From: Alphaproteobacteria bacterium
GTDB taxonomy: Bacteria > Pseudomonadota > Alphaproteobacteria > Elsterales > Elsteraceae
NCBI GenBank assembly: GCA_004292755.1
Contig: RDXE01000043.1
Location: forward strand, 1-64,000
Length of the DNA stretch: 64,000 bases
Direction of reading: 5' to 3'
The notes under the pieces are model-generated. The model was not told the DNA's origin and did not search any database. It saw only the letters and a program-made list of their open reading frames with translations. The number at the start of each line of letters is the position of its first letter. Position 1 is the stretch's first letter. Below, one piece after another: positions 1 to 8,866 of this stretch. Position numbers and translations under genes: made by a program.

Positions 1-18
1 GGGCCCCAGACACGCCAA

Positions 19-50
19 CGGCGGGCGCACGGGGTGTGTGCGGCCCGCCG
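19..50. terminator. Hairpin downstream of the FYDLN acid protein gene
   Basis: The arms CGGCGGGCGCAC and GTGC-G-GCCCGCCG pair as a 12-bp stem with one bulged G and a 7-nt loop. It lies 28 nt past the stop codon of the minus-strand gene. No clear T-tract follows in that direction, so termination is inferred only from position and stem strength. Confidence 0.4.
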
Positions 51-77
51 GATTGTGTGGCGTCGTGGGATGGCGCT

Positions 78-452
78 TTAGCGCTCCTCGTCGTCTTCGA
101 GGTGTTCCATCACCTCGGACATGTCGTCGTCATCCTCGCCCAGTTCGGAGGTGTCTTCGATCAGATCATCCTCCTCAGCCGCATCGTCTTCCACGATGTC
201 CTCGGCCACTTCGGCGTCTTCTGCGACTTCGACATCCTCAATGGGGTCGATTTCCAGATCGGCACCCGCGGCCACTTTGGCAGGGGCTTTTTCTTCGGCG
301 GCAGGCGCGCGGCTGCGACGCGATTTCAGAATCGCTTCGGGATCATATTCCGCCCCGCATTTCGGGCAGATGATCGGCGAGCGTCGCATATCGTAGAACG
401 CGGCGCCGCAGCTGTGGCAGACGCGCTTGGCACCCCATTCGGGCTTTACCAT
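78..452 (-). CDS. TIGR02300 family protein (FYDLN acid domain)
   Basis: This small acidic protein of 124 aa belongs to an alphaproteobacterial family of unknown function. The N-terminus MVKPEWGAKRVC, the FYDMRR segment (the FYDLN signature) and two CxxC-type pairs (CHSC near residue 11, CPKC near residue 28) suggest a small zinc ribbon. The C-terminal half is almost entirely Asp/Glu and is predicted to be disordered. An upstream in-frame start at 494 would add 14 residues, but family members begin MxKPEWG, so 452 is chosen. It is divergent from aroA. Confidence 0.85.
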   Translation of the reverse strand: MVKPEWGAKRVCHSCGAAFYDMRRSPIICPKCGAEYDPEAILKSRRSRAPAAEEKAPAKVAAGADLEIDPIEDVEVAEDAEVAEDIVEDDAAEEDDLIEDTSELGEDDDDMSEVMEHLEDDEER

Positions 453-507
453 CGGGCTGATCCCCAGTTCGTCAGGCGGCGGGTCCCATGCCACGCGCTG
501 GACAGGC

Positions 508-531
508 TGTCAAAGAGCAAATTTGTCAAAG
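508..531. promoter_or_regulatory. Direct repeat TGTCAAAG in the divergent gap before aroA
   Basis: Two exact copies of TGTCAAAG (508-515 and 524-531) lie 16 bp apart in the 133-bp gap between the divergent starts at 452 and 586. They could bind a regulator, but they are short and no factor is recognised. Confidence 0.2.
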
Positions 532-585
532 CCGGGGCAACGGCGTTTTTTTGCCTCCCGCCGCTGGTCATGCTATGGCCCGGCG

Positions 586-1929
586 ATGCACAGCCAAGAC
601 CCCTCCACTGCCCTGCCGCTTGCCAGCCGCGTGAGCCCGGCGCTGTCCGGCACCGTCCGGGTGCCGGGCGATAAGTCCATCTCCCACCGCGCCTTGATGT
701 TTGGCGGCCTCGCGGTTGGTGAAACCCGCATCTCTGGCCTGCTGGAGGGGGAGGATGTGCTGCGCACGGCGGCTGCCTTCCAGGCGCTAGGCTGCAGGGT
801 TCAGCGCGATGGTGCGGATTGGCTGGTCCATGGCCGCGGCGTTGGCGGGCTGGTGGAACCTGCCGATGTGCTGGACCTGGGCAATGCGGGCACCGCCACC
901 CGGCTGCTGATGGGCGTGCTGGCGGGCCATCCTTTCACGGCGATTCTCACCGGCGATGCCTCCTTACGCTCCCGCCCGATGCAGCGGGTGCTGGCGCCGC
1001 TGGCCCAGATGGGGGCACGGGCGATTGGCCGCTCCGGCGGGCGCCTGCCGCTGGCCTTCACCGGCACCGAGGATCTGGTGCCGATTGAGTACACGCTGCC
1101 CGTCGCCTCCGCACAGGTGAAGAGTGCGGTGCTGCTGGCGGGTCTGCACGCCCCCGGTGCCACCACGGTGATCGAACCAGAGCCCACCCGCGACCACACG
1201 GAGCGCATGCTGCGCCACTTCGGTGCAACGGTGGTGGTGGAGGATCTGGCGCAGGGTGCCCGCCGCGCCACCGTCACCGGGCAGGGTGAATTGGTCGCAG
1301 CCCCGGTGGTGGTTCCGGCTGACCCATCTTCGGCCGCGTTTCCGCTGGTTGCCGCTGCCATGATTGACGGCTCAACCGTCACCCTCACCGGTGTGTGCTT
1401 GAACCCCGGTCGCGCTGGCCTGATCGACACGCTGGTGGAGATGGGCGCCAGCCTCACCATCGCCAACCGCCGGGTTGAGGGCGGGGAGCCGGTCGGCGAT
1501 CTGGTGATCCAGGGCGGCGGCCTTGTTGGCTGCGATGTGCCGCCAGAGCGGGCGCCGTCAATGATCGATGAGTACCCGATTCTCGCCGTTGCCGCGACCC
1601 AGGCGCGGGGCACCACCCGGATGCGCGGCTTGGGCGAGTTGCGGGTGAAAGAAAGCGACCGGCTGGCGGCGGTGGCGGAGATGCTGGCGGCCGTTGGCGC
1701 CACGGTTGGCGTGGAGGGCGATGACTTGATCGTCACCGGCGGGCGCCCGCTGGAGGGTGGGGTCACCATCGGCACCCGTCTGGACCACCGCATCGCCATG
1801 TCGGCGCTGGTGCTGGGCATGGTCACCGCCCAGCCGGTGGCAGTGGATGACGCCCGGCCGATTGAAACCTCCTTCCCGGGGTTCGTCAGCCTGATGACGG
1901 GTCTGGGGGCGAAGATCGGGCCGGTCTGA
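586..1929 (+). CDS. aroA: 3-phosphoshikimate 1-carboxyvinyltransferase (EPSP synthase)
   Basis: This enzyme condenses shikimate-3-phosphate with PEP in the sixth step of the shikimate pathway, in the cytoplasm. The 447-aa protein carries both family signatures: LDLGNAGTATRLLMG near residue 100 and RVKESDRLAAV near residue 350. Blocks such as ASAQVKSAVLLAGL, TRDHTE, APSMIDEYPILAVAA and LDHRIAMS resemble class II enzymes of the Agrobacterium CP4 type. The residue matching CP4 Ala100 is Gly here. The frame is open upstream to 427, but the ATG at 586 precedes MHSQDPS and gives normal length. The stop overlaps the cmk start by one base, which implies translational coupling. Confidence 0.96.
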   Translation: MHSQDPSTALPLASRVSPALSGTVRVPGDKSISHRALMFGGLAVGETRISGLLEGEDVLRTAAAFQALGCRVQRDGADWLVHGRGVGGLVEPADVLDLGNAGTATRLLMGVLAGHPFTAILTGDASLRSRPMQRVLAPLAQMGARAIGRSGGRLPLAFTGTEDLVPIEYTLPVASAQVKSAVLLAGLHAPGATTVIEPEPTRDHTERMLRHFGATVVVEDLAQGARRATVTGQGELVAAPVVVPADPSSAAFPLVAAAMIDGSTVTLTGVCLNPGRAGLIDTLVEMGASLTIANRRVEGGEPVGDLVIQGGGLVGCDVPPERAPSMIDEYPILAVAATQARGTTRMRGLGELRVKESDRLAAVAEMLAAVGATVGVEGDDLIVTGGRPLEGGVTIGTRLDHRIAMSALVLGMVTAQPVAVDDARPIETSFPGFVSLMTGLGAKIGPV

Positions 1930-2555
1930 TGGCGGTGATTGCAGTCGACGGCCCCGCGGCCTCGGGCAAGGGCACCCTGGCCGTCCGGCTGGCGGAGGCG
2001 TTTGGCCTGCCGCATCTGGACACGGGCCTGCTGTATCGCGCCGTCGGGTATCACTGCCAACCAGATTTGCGCGATGCCGAGGCCGTCGCCCTGCGTTTCG
2101 ATCCGGCGTGGCTCGCCAATCCAGCGCTGCGCGGCGATGACGCGGCTGCCATGGCCTCCAAAGTCGGGGCCGTGCCAGCCGTGCGCATCGCGCTGTTACG
2201 CTTCCAGCAGGCCTTCGCGGCCCAAGCGGATGGTGCCGTGCTGGACGGGCGCGACATCGGCACGGTGATCGCCCCGCACGCCACCGCCAAGCTGTTCATT
2301 GATGCCGATGTTGAGGTGCGCGCGGCCCGTCGCCATGGCGACCTGTTGCGGCGCGGGCAGCAGGTCTCTTACGAGCAGGTGCTGGCCGATCTGATCGACC
2401 GCGACGCCCGCGATCGCGCCCGCACCAGCGCCCCCCTGCGCCCCGCGCCCGACGCCTTCGTGCTGGACACCACCCACTTGGACATCACCCAAGTGTTCGC
2501 CATCGGTTGCGCCTATGTCGCCGCCCGATTGGGCCGGGCCGATTGGGCGCCGTAA
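1929..2555 (+). CDS. cmk: Cytidylate kinase
   Basis: The enzyme phosphorylates CMP and dCMP with ATP in pyrimidine nucleotide synthesis. The 208-aa protein has the P-loop DGPAASGKGTLA near residue 7, the LDTGLLYRAV substrate motif, DGRDIGTVIAP and a C-terminal DRxARDRxR segment. Length is slightly below the usual 210-230 aa. It follows aroA with a TGATG overlap; aroA-cmk adjacency, often followed by rpsA, is common in proteobacteria. Here rpsA is absent and the next gene is convergent. Confidence 0.95.
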   Translation: MAVIAVDGPAASGKGTLAVRLAEAFGLPHLDTGLLYRAVGYHCQPDLRDAEAVALRFDPAWLANPALRGDDAAAMASKVGAVPAVRIALLRFQQAFAAQADGAVLDGRDIGTVIAPHATAKLFIDADVEVRAARRHGDLLRRGQQVSYEQVLADLIDRDARDRARTSAPLRPAPDAFVLDTTHLDITQVFAIGCAYVAARLGRADWAP

Positions 2556-2604
2556 GCGCTCCGCTTAAGCCATGGTTGTTCACCATTTCGATACCATGAG
2601 CTGG

Positions 2605-3720
2605 CTAACAACTGATCAAGCCGCGCCCGCGCTCGGTCATGGTGGCGAGCAGGCAGGCGCCGAAGCGGGTGTTGGTGTCGGCGGCAAACACCGCCATGTG
2701 GTCGCCAGGACCAGTGAGGATGGCGGTGGTGCCAGGACGGTGGGCGAACCAGCGCCGAGCGGTTTCAGCGCGCCAACCGGGCTCGGGATCCCAGGGGTCG
2801 CCCTCGGGTAGGATCAGGGCAAGGCTGGCCTCGCTACGGGCAGCCGCGCGCACCAGGTCCAGGAAGTCATCGCGGGCTGCTGTGCGCCGGGGGGCCCAGT
2901 CATCCATCTGTCCATGGCGGGCGGGCGAGCCCGCGATCACGCCGTCCAGGGCTTGGCCACGGGTCAGCGCCTCAAAGCTGTGCCACGCGCCGTAGGAATG
3001 GCCAGCCGCGATGATTTGGCGGTAACCCATGGCGCGCAGACGGCGGATGGTCTCCTCCAACTGTTGGCGCGTGCGCGCCGGTACGCCATCGGCTGCAGGC
3101 TCGCGATCCAGCCGCCAGATGTCCCATCCATCGATGACAAACCGCTGCAGCCAGGATGGCGCGGCGCGCCCGCGCTGATCGGTCTCGCGCCCGTGATAGC
3201 CATGCAGCCAGACCACCGCTCCTTTCGCGGCTGTGCGGCTGTCGCCCGGCCCGCGCCGCCACAGCAACGGCGCTGGCTGGGTCTGCCAGCCCTGCCCGCC
3301 AAAGGCCGAGACCTGAGCGGGAGGCGGCATCGGCGGCAGCCCCGGAAAGCGGATCGTGTTGTCGACCGCGTAGAGGCGGCAGGCGCCCTGGTTGCGCTCC
3401 TGGCACAGGCGCAGCACCTCGCGCTCCGCCTGCTCGGCCGAGGGGTGACCGCTGACATACACGGAGCCCGTCTCGCCCACGATCGCAAAGGCCCGATGGC
3501 CGTTGCGCAGCAGAAAGTCGCGGTAGGAGAAGCTTAAGGTCCCAAAGCCGCTGCCGGGCAACAGGCTGAGATCGAACAAGGACGGCACAGGTGCGGGCGC
3601 AGGCGCGGCAGCCCCCGCCCCTGACCCCGGACGGGCAGGCGCCTCGCGCTGGGCCAACGCTGGCCCAGCCACGAGACCCGATACCATGGCTGCCACCAGG
3701 ACCCGCGCCCACTGCCGCAT
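2605..3720 (-). CDS. Secreted alpha/beta-hydrolase
   Basis: This 371-aa protein starts with a signal peptide (MRQWARVLVAAMVSGLVAG..ALA) and is probably periplasmic. The C-terminal two thirds contain an alpha/beta-hydrolase pattern: VWLHGYHG (oxyanion strand) and the nucleophile elbow GHSYG. A late GPGDHMAVF probably supplies the catalytic His. The N-terminal ~100 residues (AFAIVGETGSVYVSG, CQERNQGACRLYAVD) form a separate Cys-containing module. The substrate is unknown. GGGGAGGA lies 6 nt upstream of the ATG at 3720, which favours it over the ATG at 3726. It lies 43 nt downstream of htpG on the same strand and may be co-transcribed with it. Confidence 0.7.
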   Translation of the reverse strand: MRQWARVLVAAMVSGLVAGPALAQREAPARPGSGAGAAAPAPAPVPSLFDLSLLPGSGFGTLSFSYRDFLLRNGHRAFAIVGETGSVYVSGHPSAEQAEREVLRLCQERNQGACRLYAVDNTIRFPGLPPMPPPAQVSAFGGQGWQTQPAPLLWRRGPGDSRTAAKGAVVWLHGYHGRETDQRGRAAPSWLQRFVIDGWDIWRLDREPAADGVPARTRQQLEETIRRLRAMGYRQIIAAGHSYGAWHSFEALTRGQALDGVIAGSPARHGQMDDWAPRRTAARDDFLDLVRAAARSEASLALILPEGDPWDPEPGWRAETARRWFAHRPGTTAILTGPGDHMAVFAADTNTRFGACLLATMTERGRGLISC

Positions 3721-3763
3721 TGCCATTCCTCCCCACTCGGCACGGCTTGTGCCGGTGAGAAGG

Positions 3764-5644
3764 CTAAGCCCCCGCAAGCCCGCGTGCGAGGGCGGCGTTG
3801 AGGCGGCGGACGAAGGCGGCTGGGTCGGCGACGGCTTCGCCTTCAACGATCCGCGCTTGGTCCAGCAGCAGGAAGGCTGCGTCTTCCACGTCACCACCTG
3901 CGGCCTGTTGCTTGGACAACGCCAGGATCAACGGGTGGGTTGGGTTCACCTCCAACACCCGCTTGGTCGCCTGATCCATCTGGCGGTGCTGGCGCAGCAG
4001 CTTTTCCAGGCGGATGTCCATGTCGCCAGCATCGGCAACCAGACACACGGCACTGTCGGTCAGGCGGGTGGAGGCGCGCACCGCCTTCACCTGATCGCGC
4101 AGCGCCAGTTGCAGGGCGGCCAACAGCGGGTCCAACGCGGCTTGCGCGGCTTCGTCCACTGCCGGAGTGGTACCCCCTTCGACACCGGAGAGGTCTGCCT
4201 GACCACGGGTGACGGACTGGAAGCTGGTGCCGTCATAGGTACCGACGGTGACCGGCCAGAACTCATCAATCGGGTCGGTCAGCAGCAACACCTCGACACC
4301 CTTGGCGCGGAAGGCTTCCAACTGGGGCGAGGCTTTCAGCTTCTCCGCATCGTCGCCAGAGATGGTGTAGATGGCCGTCTGCCCCGGCTTCATCGCCGCC
4401 TTGTAGTCCGCAAGGCTGACCCAGCCATCGCGGGTGGTGGAGCGGAAGCGGGCAAGCTTCAACAGCACCTCGCGATGCTCAAAGCCCTCGTACAGGCCTT
4501 CCTTCAGCACGGCGCCAAAATTCTCCCAGAACGCCGTGTAACCCTCCTCGGTGCTGCGCTTGTCGATCTCTGCCAACACGCGCTTGGTGATCGCCGTGGC
4601 GATCCGGCCAATCATCGGATTGCCCTGCAGCATCTCCCGGCTGACGGCCAGCGGCAGGTCGGCACTGTCGACCACGCCGCGGACAAAGCGCAGCCAGGAC
4701 GGGATCAACCCCTCGCAGCCATCGGTGATGAACACCCGGCGGACGTACAGCTTCACACCGTGTCGCCGCTCGGGCGAGAACAGGTCAAACGGCTTTGCAC
4801 CGGGCAGGAACAACAGCGCGCTGAACTCCAGCGCCCCTTCGGCGCGGATGTGCAGGTGCCCAAAAGGCTGATCGAACCCCGGCGACAGGTGGCGGTAGAA
4901 CTGGGTCAGCGCCTCGTCGGTCAATTCCGACTTCGGGCGCGTCCACAGGGCGGAGGCGGTGTTGGCAGTCTCCTCCGCCTCGCCTGCGACAATCACAATC
5001 GGAATGGCGATGTGGTCGGAGTATTTGCGGATCACCTGCTCCAGCCGGTCCTTCTCCAGAAACTCGGCGGCATCGGCCTTCAGGTGCAGAGTGATGTCGG
5101 TACCAGCACTCTCCCGCGTGGCGGGTTCGACGGTAAAGCCCGTGCGACCATCAGACACCCAGCGGTGCGCGATCTCACTGCCCGCCCGGCGCGACAGCAC
5201 CTCCACCCGGTCCGCCACCATGAAGGCCGCGTAGAAGCCAACGCCGAACTGACCAATCAAGTTGGTCTCAGCCGGCGCCTCGGCCAATTGGGTGAGGAAG
5301 GTGGCAGTGCCGGAATGGGCGATGGTGCCCAGGTTGCGCGCCAACTCCTCTCCATCCATGCCGATGCCGCCATCGGTGACGGTGAGGGTGCGGGCCGCCG
5401 TGTCTGGCACCAGCCGAATCCGATAGTCCGCGTCAACACCCAGCGCGTGCTCGGTCAAGGCCAGCGTGCGCCGCTTGTCGCACGCGTCGGAGGCGTTGGA
5501 GATCAACTCCCGCAGAAACACCTCCCGATCAGAGTACAGCGCATGGGCGACGATATCGAGAAGGCGGCTGACATCCGCCTGAAACGATTGGGCCGCCTGA
5601 AACGGTTGGGCCAAGCTGCCATCAATGGTTGCGGTCTCGCTCAT
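3764..5644 (-). CDS. htpG: Chaperone protein HtpG (Hsp90)
   Basis: This ATP-dependent cytoplasmic chaperone has 626 aa, the usual bacterial length. The N-terminal GHKL ATPase motifs are clear: ELISNASDACDKRR, TDGGIGMDGEEL, GQFGVGFYAAFMV and TDITLHLK. The middle domain has RVFITDGCEGLIPSWLRFVRGVVDS with SREMLQ, and the C-terminal dimerisation domain is complete. The frame stays open upstream to 6121, but MSETATIDG at 5644 matches normal HtpG starts. No CIRCE element or sigma-32 promoter was recognised in the 121-nt gap before it. Confidence 0.96.
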   Translation of the reverse strand: MSETATIDGSLAQPFQAAQSFQADVSRLLDIVAHALYSDREVFLRELISNASDACDKRRTLALTEHALGVDADYRIRLVPDTAARTLTVTDGGIGMDGEELARNLGTIAHSGTATFLTQLAEAPAETNLIGQFGVGFYAAFMVADRVEVLSRRAGSEIAHRWVSDGRTGFTVEPATRESAGTDITLHLKADAAEFLEKDRLEQVIRKYSDHIAIPIVIVAGEAEETANTASALWTRPKSELTDEALTQFYRHLSPGFDQPFGHLHIRAEGALEFSALLFLPGAKPFDLFSPERRHGVKLYVRRVFITDGCEGLIPSWLRFVRGVVDSADLPLAVSREMLQGNPMIGRIATAITKRVLAEIDKRSTEEGYTAFWENFGAVLKEGLYEGFEHREVLLKLARFRSTTRDGWVSLADYKAAMKPGQTAIYTISGDDAEKLKASPQLEAFRAKGVEVLLLTDPIDEFWPVTVGTYDGTSFQSVTRGQADLSGVEGGTTPAVDEAAQAALDPLLAALQLALRDQVKAVRASTRLTDSAVCLVADAGDMDIRLEKLLRQHRQMDQATKRVLEVNPTHPLILALSKQQAAGGDVEDAAFLLLDQARIVEGEAVADPAAFVRRLNAALARGLAGA

Positions 5645-5765
5645 TGCTCGATGCCATAGTTTTGGTGGAGCCACAGGACGCGTGGTGTCGGCAGGTGAGG
5701 TAGCGGCAGGTGCGGCGCGGTTCAAGGGGGTTGGGGGGTGAGGGCGTGACGCAACCTCATCACCC

Positions 5766-7655
5766 CTACCCCACCGTCTCCCCCTCGCCTTCGGGGATGC
5801 TGGCGAGGACGGGGACGACGAACCAGAAGGTGGCGCCTTTGCCTTCAATCGAATCGACGCCGATGCGGCCGCCAAGGGCGGTGATGACTTCGCGGGCGAT
5901 GGAGAGGCCGAGGCCGGCTTTGGTGTCGGGGTCACCCATGCGGTAGAACTTGTCGAAGATGCGGGCTTGATGCACGGCCGAGATGCCGGGGCCGCGGTCA
6001 ATGACCTCGCAGCGCAGACCGTCGGCGATGGGCTGCGCGCTGATGGTGACGGTACTGTTGGCGGGGGCGTGCTCGATGGCGTTTTCCAGCAGCACGGCCA
6101 GCACATCGCCCATGCGCTCACGATCGATCATCGCCAGGGGCAGGTCAGCCGCCACTTGCGCCTCAATCATCACCTCGGCATCGGCCGCGGCGGTCTCGGC
6201 TGCTTCGACGGCGTCGGCAACCACGCCTGCGAATTCCACCGGTTCCACAGTCAAGGGCGCGCGACCGGATTCCAGGCGGGAGAGGTCGAGCAGATCGTCC
6301 ACCATCTCCTGCAGGCGCTCACACTCGGTGCGGGCGGCGTGTAGCAGGTCGGCCTGCTTTTCAGTCAAAGGGCCTGCCACTTCCTCGATACACAGGTGCA
6401 ACGCCATACGCAGCGAGGTGAGCGGCGTGCGGAACTCGTGGGCGACGGTCGCCATCATGTCGTTCTTCACGTCATCGAACAGGCGCAGACGGGTCACGTC
6501 CTGGAACACGATGGTGGCGCCAACAATGCCAGAGCCCTGCTCATAGACCGGTGCGGCGCGCGGCAGCAGAAACAGCGTGTCGCTTCCCGACTGCACACGC
6601 ATGGCATCCGAGAAGCTTTTCGGCGCCACAGCACCGCGCCCAGCCAGCACATGGGTGGTGAGTTCTTGAATCGCCGCGCGCACCTGCGGATCAAGGTCCA
6701 CCATCGGGTCTCGCCCTGCAAGGTCGGCCGGAAAGCCCAGCATGCGCTCGGCCTGATTGTTAACCGTGGTCACACCCCCATCAATCCCCACCACAACGAT
6801 GGGATCATCCAGACTGTCGATGGTGGCCAGCAACGCCAACTGCGCCTGCAGCAGCTCGCCCAGGGAGGAGCTGCGATAGTTCTTCAGGCGCTTGGCCATC
6901 AAGTTGAGTTCGGCCGCCAGCTCGCCAATCTCATCGCCCGGCGGGGCATTGGCACGCACATCCAAGTCACCCTCGCCAATGCGGCGGGCAACTTGCGCCA
7001 ATTGATCCAAGGGGGTTAGCAGCCGACCGGTCAGCTGGAAGCTGATCCAGCTGCCGGCCGCAAAGGCGATCACGGCTGCCAGGGCCGTCCACACCAGGGT
7101 TCGCCCTGCCGTTCGGGTCAGGGCATCGTTGCGGCGGACGATGGCATCCTGGTTCAAGCCCAACAACGTATCGGCCTGGGTGCGGGCGGCGGCAAAGTGC
7201 GGGGCGAGCACCAGAAGGTAGCGTGCGGCCACCTCCGGCCCGCTGCCCACCAGCACCGAGGGCGCATCCTCCACGAAGCGCTGCCAGCGGGTGAGCAGTT
7301 CCTGGGTTGCGCGCTCCTCCAGCGGGTCGTTGATCTCGCGCCGATGGGCAGCCAGCGCGTCGGCAACCACGGCGCTAGCCTCGTCCACCAGTTGGCGGCC
7401 CTGGTCGGTCTCGCCAATCAACGCAATCAGCACGCCGGTGTTCGCCCGCTCCATCGCCTCGATCAAGCGCTGCAGGGTCAAGACCGAGCGAAAGTCCGCA
7501 TCCAGCAGACCGCGGCTTTGGCGACCGACCACTTCGGCCGACAGCACAGCCAGCATGCCAAACAGGGCCAGCACCGCCCCCAGGGGCGCTTGGGCGAACA
7601 CCACCTTGTGGCGCAGCAGCCGTCCTGGCAGCAGGCGCAACAGCAGCGCGATCAT
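5766..7655 (-). CDS. Membrane sensor histidine kinase (HAMP-PAS-HisKA-HATPase)
   Basis: The 629-aa protein has TM1 (~20-42), a periplasmic helical sensor (~43-185), TM2 (~187-210), HAMP (~211-265), a PAS domain (~280-400), HisKA with H-box AHEFRTPLTSLRMA, and a HATPase with the N-box LLENAIEHA and G-box GLGLSIA. It autophosphorylates and passes phosphate to a response regulator, but none is encoded nearby. It overlaps the upstream KdpD-like gene by 4 nt (ATGA), so the two are translated together. It lacks the GAF and four-helix DUF4118 parts of true KdpD. The closest known style is KinB-like kinases. Confidence 0.88.
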   Translation of the reverse strand: MIALLLRLLPGRLLRHKVVFAQAPLGAVLALFGMLAVLSAEVVGRQSRGLLDADFRSVLTLQRLIEAMERANTGVLIALIGETDQGRQLVDEASAVVADALAAHRREINDPLEERATQELLTRWQRFVEDAPSVLVGSGPEVAARYLLVLAPHFAAARTQADTLLGLNQDAIVRRNDALTRTAGRTLVWTALAAVIAFAAGSWISFQLTGRLLTPLDQLAQVARRIGEGDLDVRANAPPGDEIGELAAELNLMAKRLKNYRSSSLGELLQAQLALLATIDSLDDPIVVVGIDGGVTTVNNQAERMLGFPADLAGRDPMVDLDPQVRAAIQELTTHVLAGRGAVAPKSFSDAMRVQSGSDTLFLLPRAAPVYEQGSGIVGATIVFQDVTRLRLFDDVKNDMMATVAHEFRTPLTSLRMALHLCIEEVAGPLTEKQADLLHAARTECERLQEMVDDLLDLSRLESGRAPLTVEPVEFAGVVADAVEAAETAAADAEVMIEAQVAADLPLAMIDRERMGDVLAVLLENAIEHAPANSTVTISAQPIADGLRCEVIDRGPGISAVHQARIFDKFYRMGDPDTKAGLGLSIAREVITALGGRIGVDSIEGKGATFWFVVPVLASIPEGEGETVG

Positions 7656-8800
7656 GCGTCCTCGAAACTGACGATGTGGAGGTCAAACCCAGCAGCGGCG
7701 CGGACAATGCGATCCATCGTTGAGCGACCGATCAGCCCGGCGAGCGAGGGGGGCGAGCGCCCGATCAGGATGTGGGCAATCCGGTGGGTGCGGGCAAAGT
7801 CCATCAAGCCTGCCACAACATCCTTCGCCTTCACACGCGCCACCTCCGCCCCCAATTCGCCCGCCCGACGGATCGAATCCAGTAGATGGCGCTGCAACTC
7901 ACTGTCGATCTTGTCAATCGCCTCAGAGGGGGTTTCGACATAGACGACAAACCAGTCGGTGGACAGCCTGCCCGCCAGCCGAGATCCGCGGCGCAGCAGG
8001 ATTTTCGCGCGCTTGGGGTCAGTTGGCAGACACACCATCACCCGGCCTGAGGCTTGCGCAGTGGTGCGGGCATCGGCCGCGGCGCGTGTGCGGGTCTCGG
8101 TGCTGCGGTCAATGGACTCCGCCACCTCCCGCAACGCCAGCTCCCGCAAGGTTGCCAAATTCTCCGCCCGGAAAAAGTGTTGCAGCGCCCATTGCACCTT
8201 TTCCTCTGGGTAGATGCGTCCAGAGCGCAAGCGGTCCAGCAGGTCTTCCACCGAAAGGTCGAGATTGACCACCTGGTCGGCCTGGCGGATGAAGCTGTCC
8301 GGCACGGTTTCGCGCACCGTCACCCCTGTCACCCGCTCCACAATGTCGTTCAGGCTTTCCAGATGCTGGACGTTGAACGCACAGATGACGTTGATGCCCG
8401 CATCCAGAATGTCCAACACATCTTGATAGCGGCGGGTGTTGCGGCACAGCGGGACATTGGTGTGCGCCAGTTCATCCACCACACACACCTGGGGACGGCG
8501 AGCGAGAATGGCCTCCAGGTCCATTTCTTCCACAGACACGCCGCGATAGTCATAGCGGCGGCGGGGGACTTGTTCGAGGCCGGGCAGCAAGGCCGCAGTT
8601 TCCGCGCGGGTGTGGGTTTCGATATAGCCCAACACCACATCGACACCGCGCGCGCTGAGCGCGTGGCACTCCTGCAGCATCCGGTAGGTTTTGCCGACCC
8701 CGGCCACCGACCCGACATACACCTTCAAGCGACCGCGCTTCGACCGCTCCACCAGTTCCAGGAAGTCTTCAGCGCGCGGGCGATTGACAGCAAGGGTCAT
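7652..8800 (-). CDS. KdpD-like N-terminal sensor protein (KdpD domain plus Usp domain)
   Basis: The 382-aa protein matches only the cytosolic N-terminal half of KdpD. The KdpD domain has Walker A GSVAGVGKT (~31) and a Walker B-like VCVVDELAHTN (~107). Residues ~245-380 form a universal-stress-protein fold ending in LIGRSPPSLAGLIGRSTMDRIV. In KdpD this region senses ATP, K+ or c-di-AMP. No transmembrane or kinase domain is present; the kinase is the separate downstream gene with a 4-nt overlap. No kdpFABC or kdpE is visible in the window. Confidence 0.9.
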   Translation of the reverse strand: MTLAVNRPRAEDFLELVERSKRGRLKVYVGSVAGVGKTYRMLQECHALSARGVDVVLGYIETHTRAETAALLPGLEQVPRRRYDYRGVSVEEMDLEAILARRPQVCVVDELAHTNVPLCRNTRRYQDVLDILDAGINVICAFNVQHLESLNDIVERVTGVTVRETVPDSFIRQADQVVNLDLSVEDLLDRLRSGRIYPEEKVQWALQHFFRAENLATLRELALREVAESIDRSTETRTRAAADARTTAQASGRVMVCLPTDPKRAKILLRRGSRLAGRLSTDWFVVYVETPSEAIDKIDSELQRHLLDSIRRAGELGAEVARVKAKDVVAGLMDFARTHRIAHILIGRSPPSLAGLIGRSTMDRIVRAAAGFDLHIVSFEDA

Positions 8801-8866
8801 GGGTGAAGGCTAAGCCACTGGCACCCTCGGGGCAATCATCGCAATCCCGTCCCCGCCCTTGACTGG

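Noticed and set aside
19-50. tRNA-like fold at the window start
   Set aside because: The hairpin is a single long stem without a D-arm, anticodon arm or T-arm.
801-2060. 419-codon open frame on the minus strand
   Set aside because: It is antisense to aroA; composition is typical of a reversed GC-rich frame and there are no motifs.
3686-5659. 657-codon open frame on the plus strand
   Set aside because: It lies antisense to the complete, motif-verified htpG; long antisense frames are expected in high-GC DNA and its product has no recognisable domain.
7652-8800. Potassium-regulating KdpDE system
   Set aside because: Only the N-terminal half of KdpD is present, and no kdpFABC or kdpE gene is in the window.
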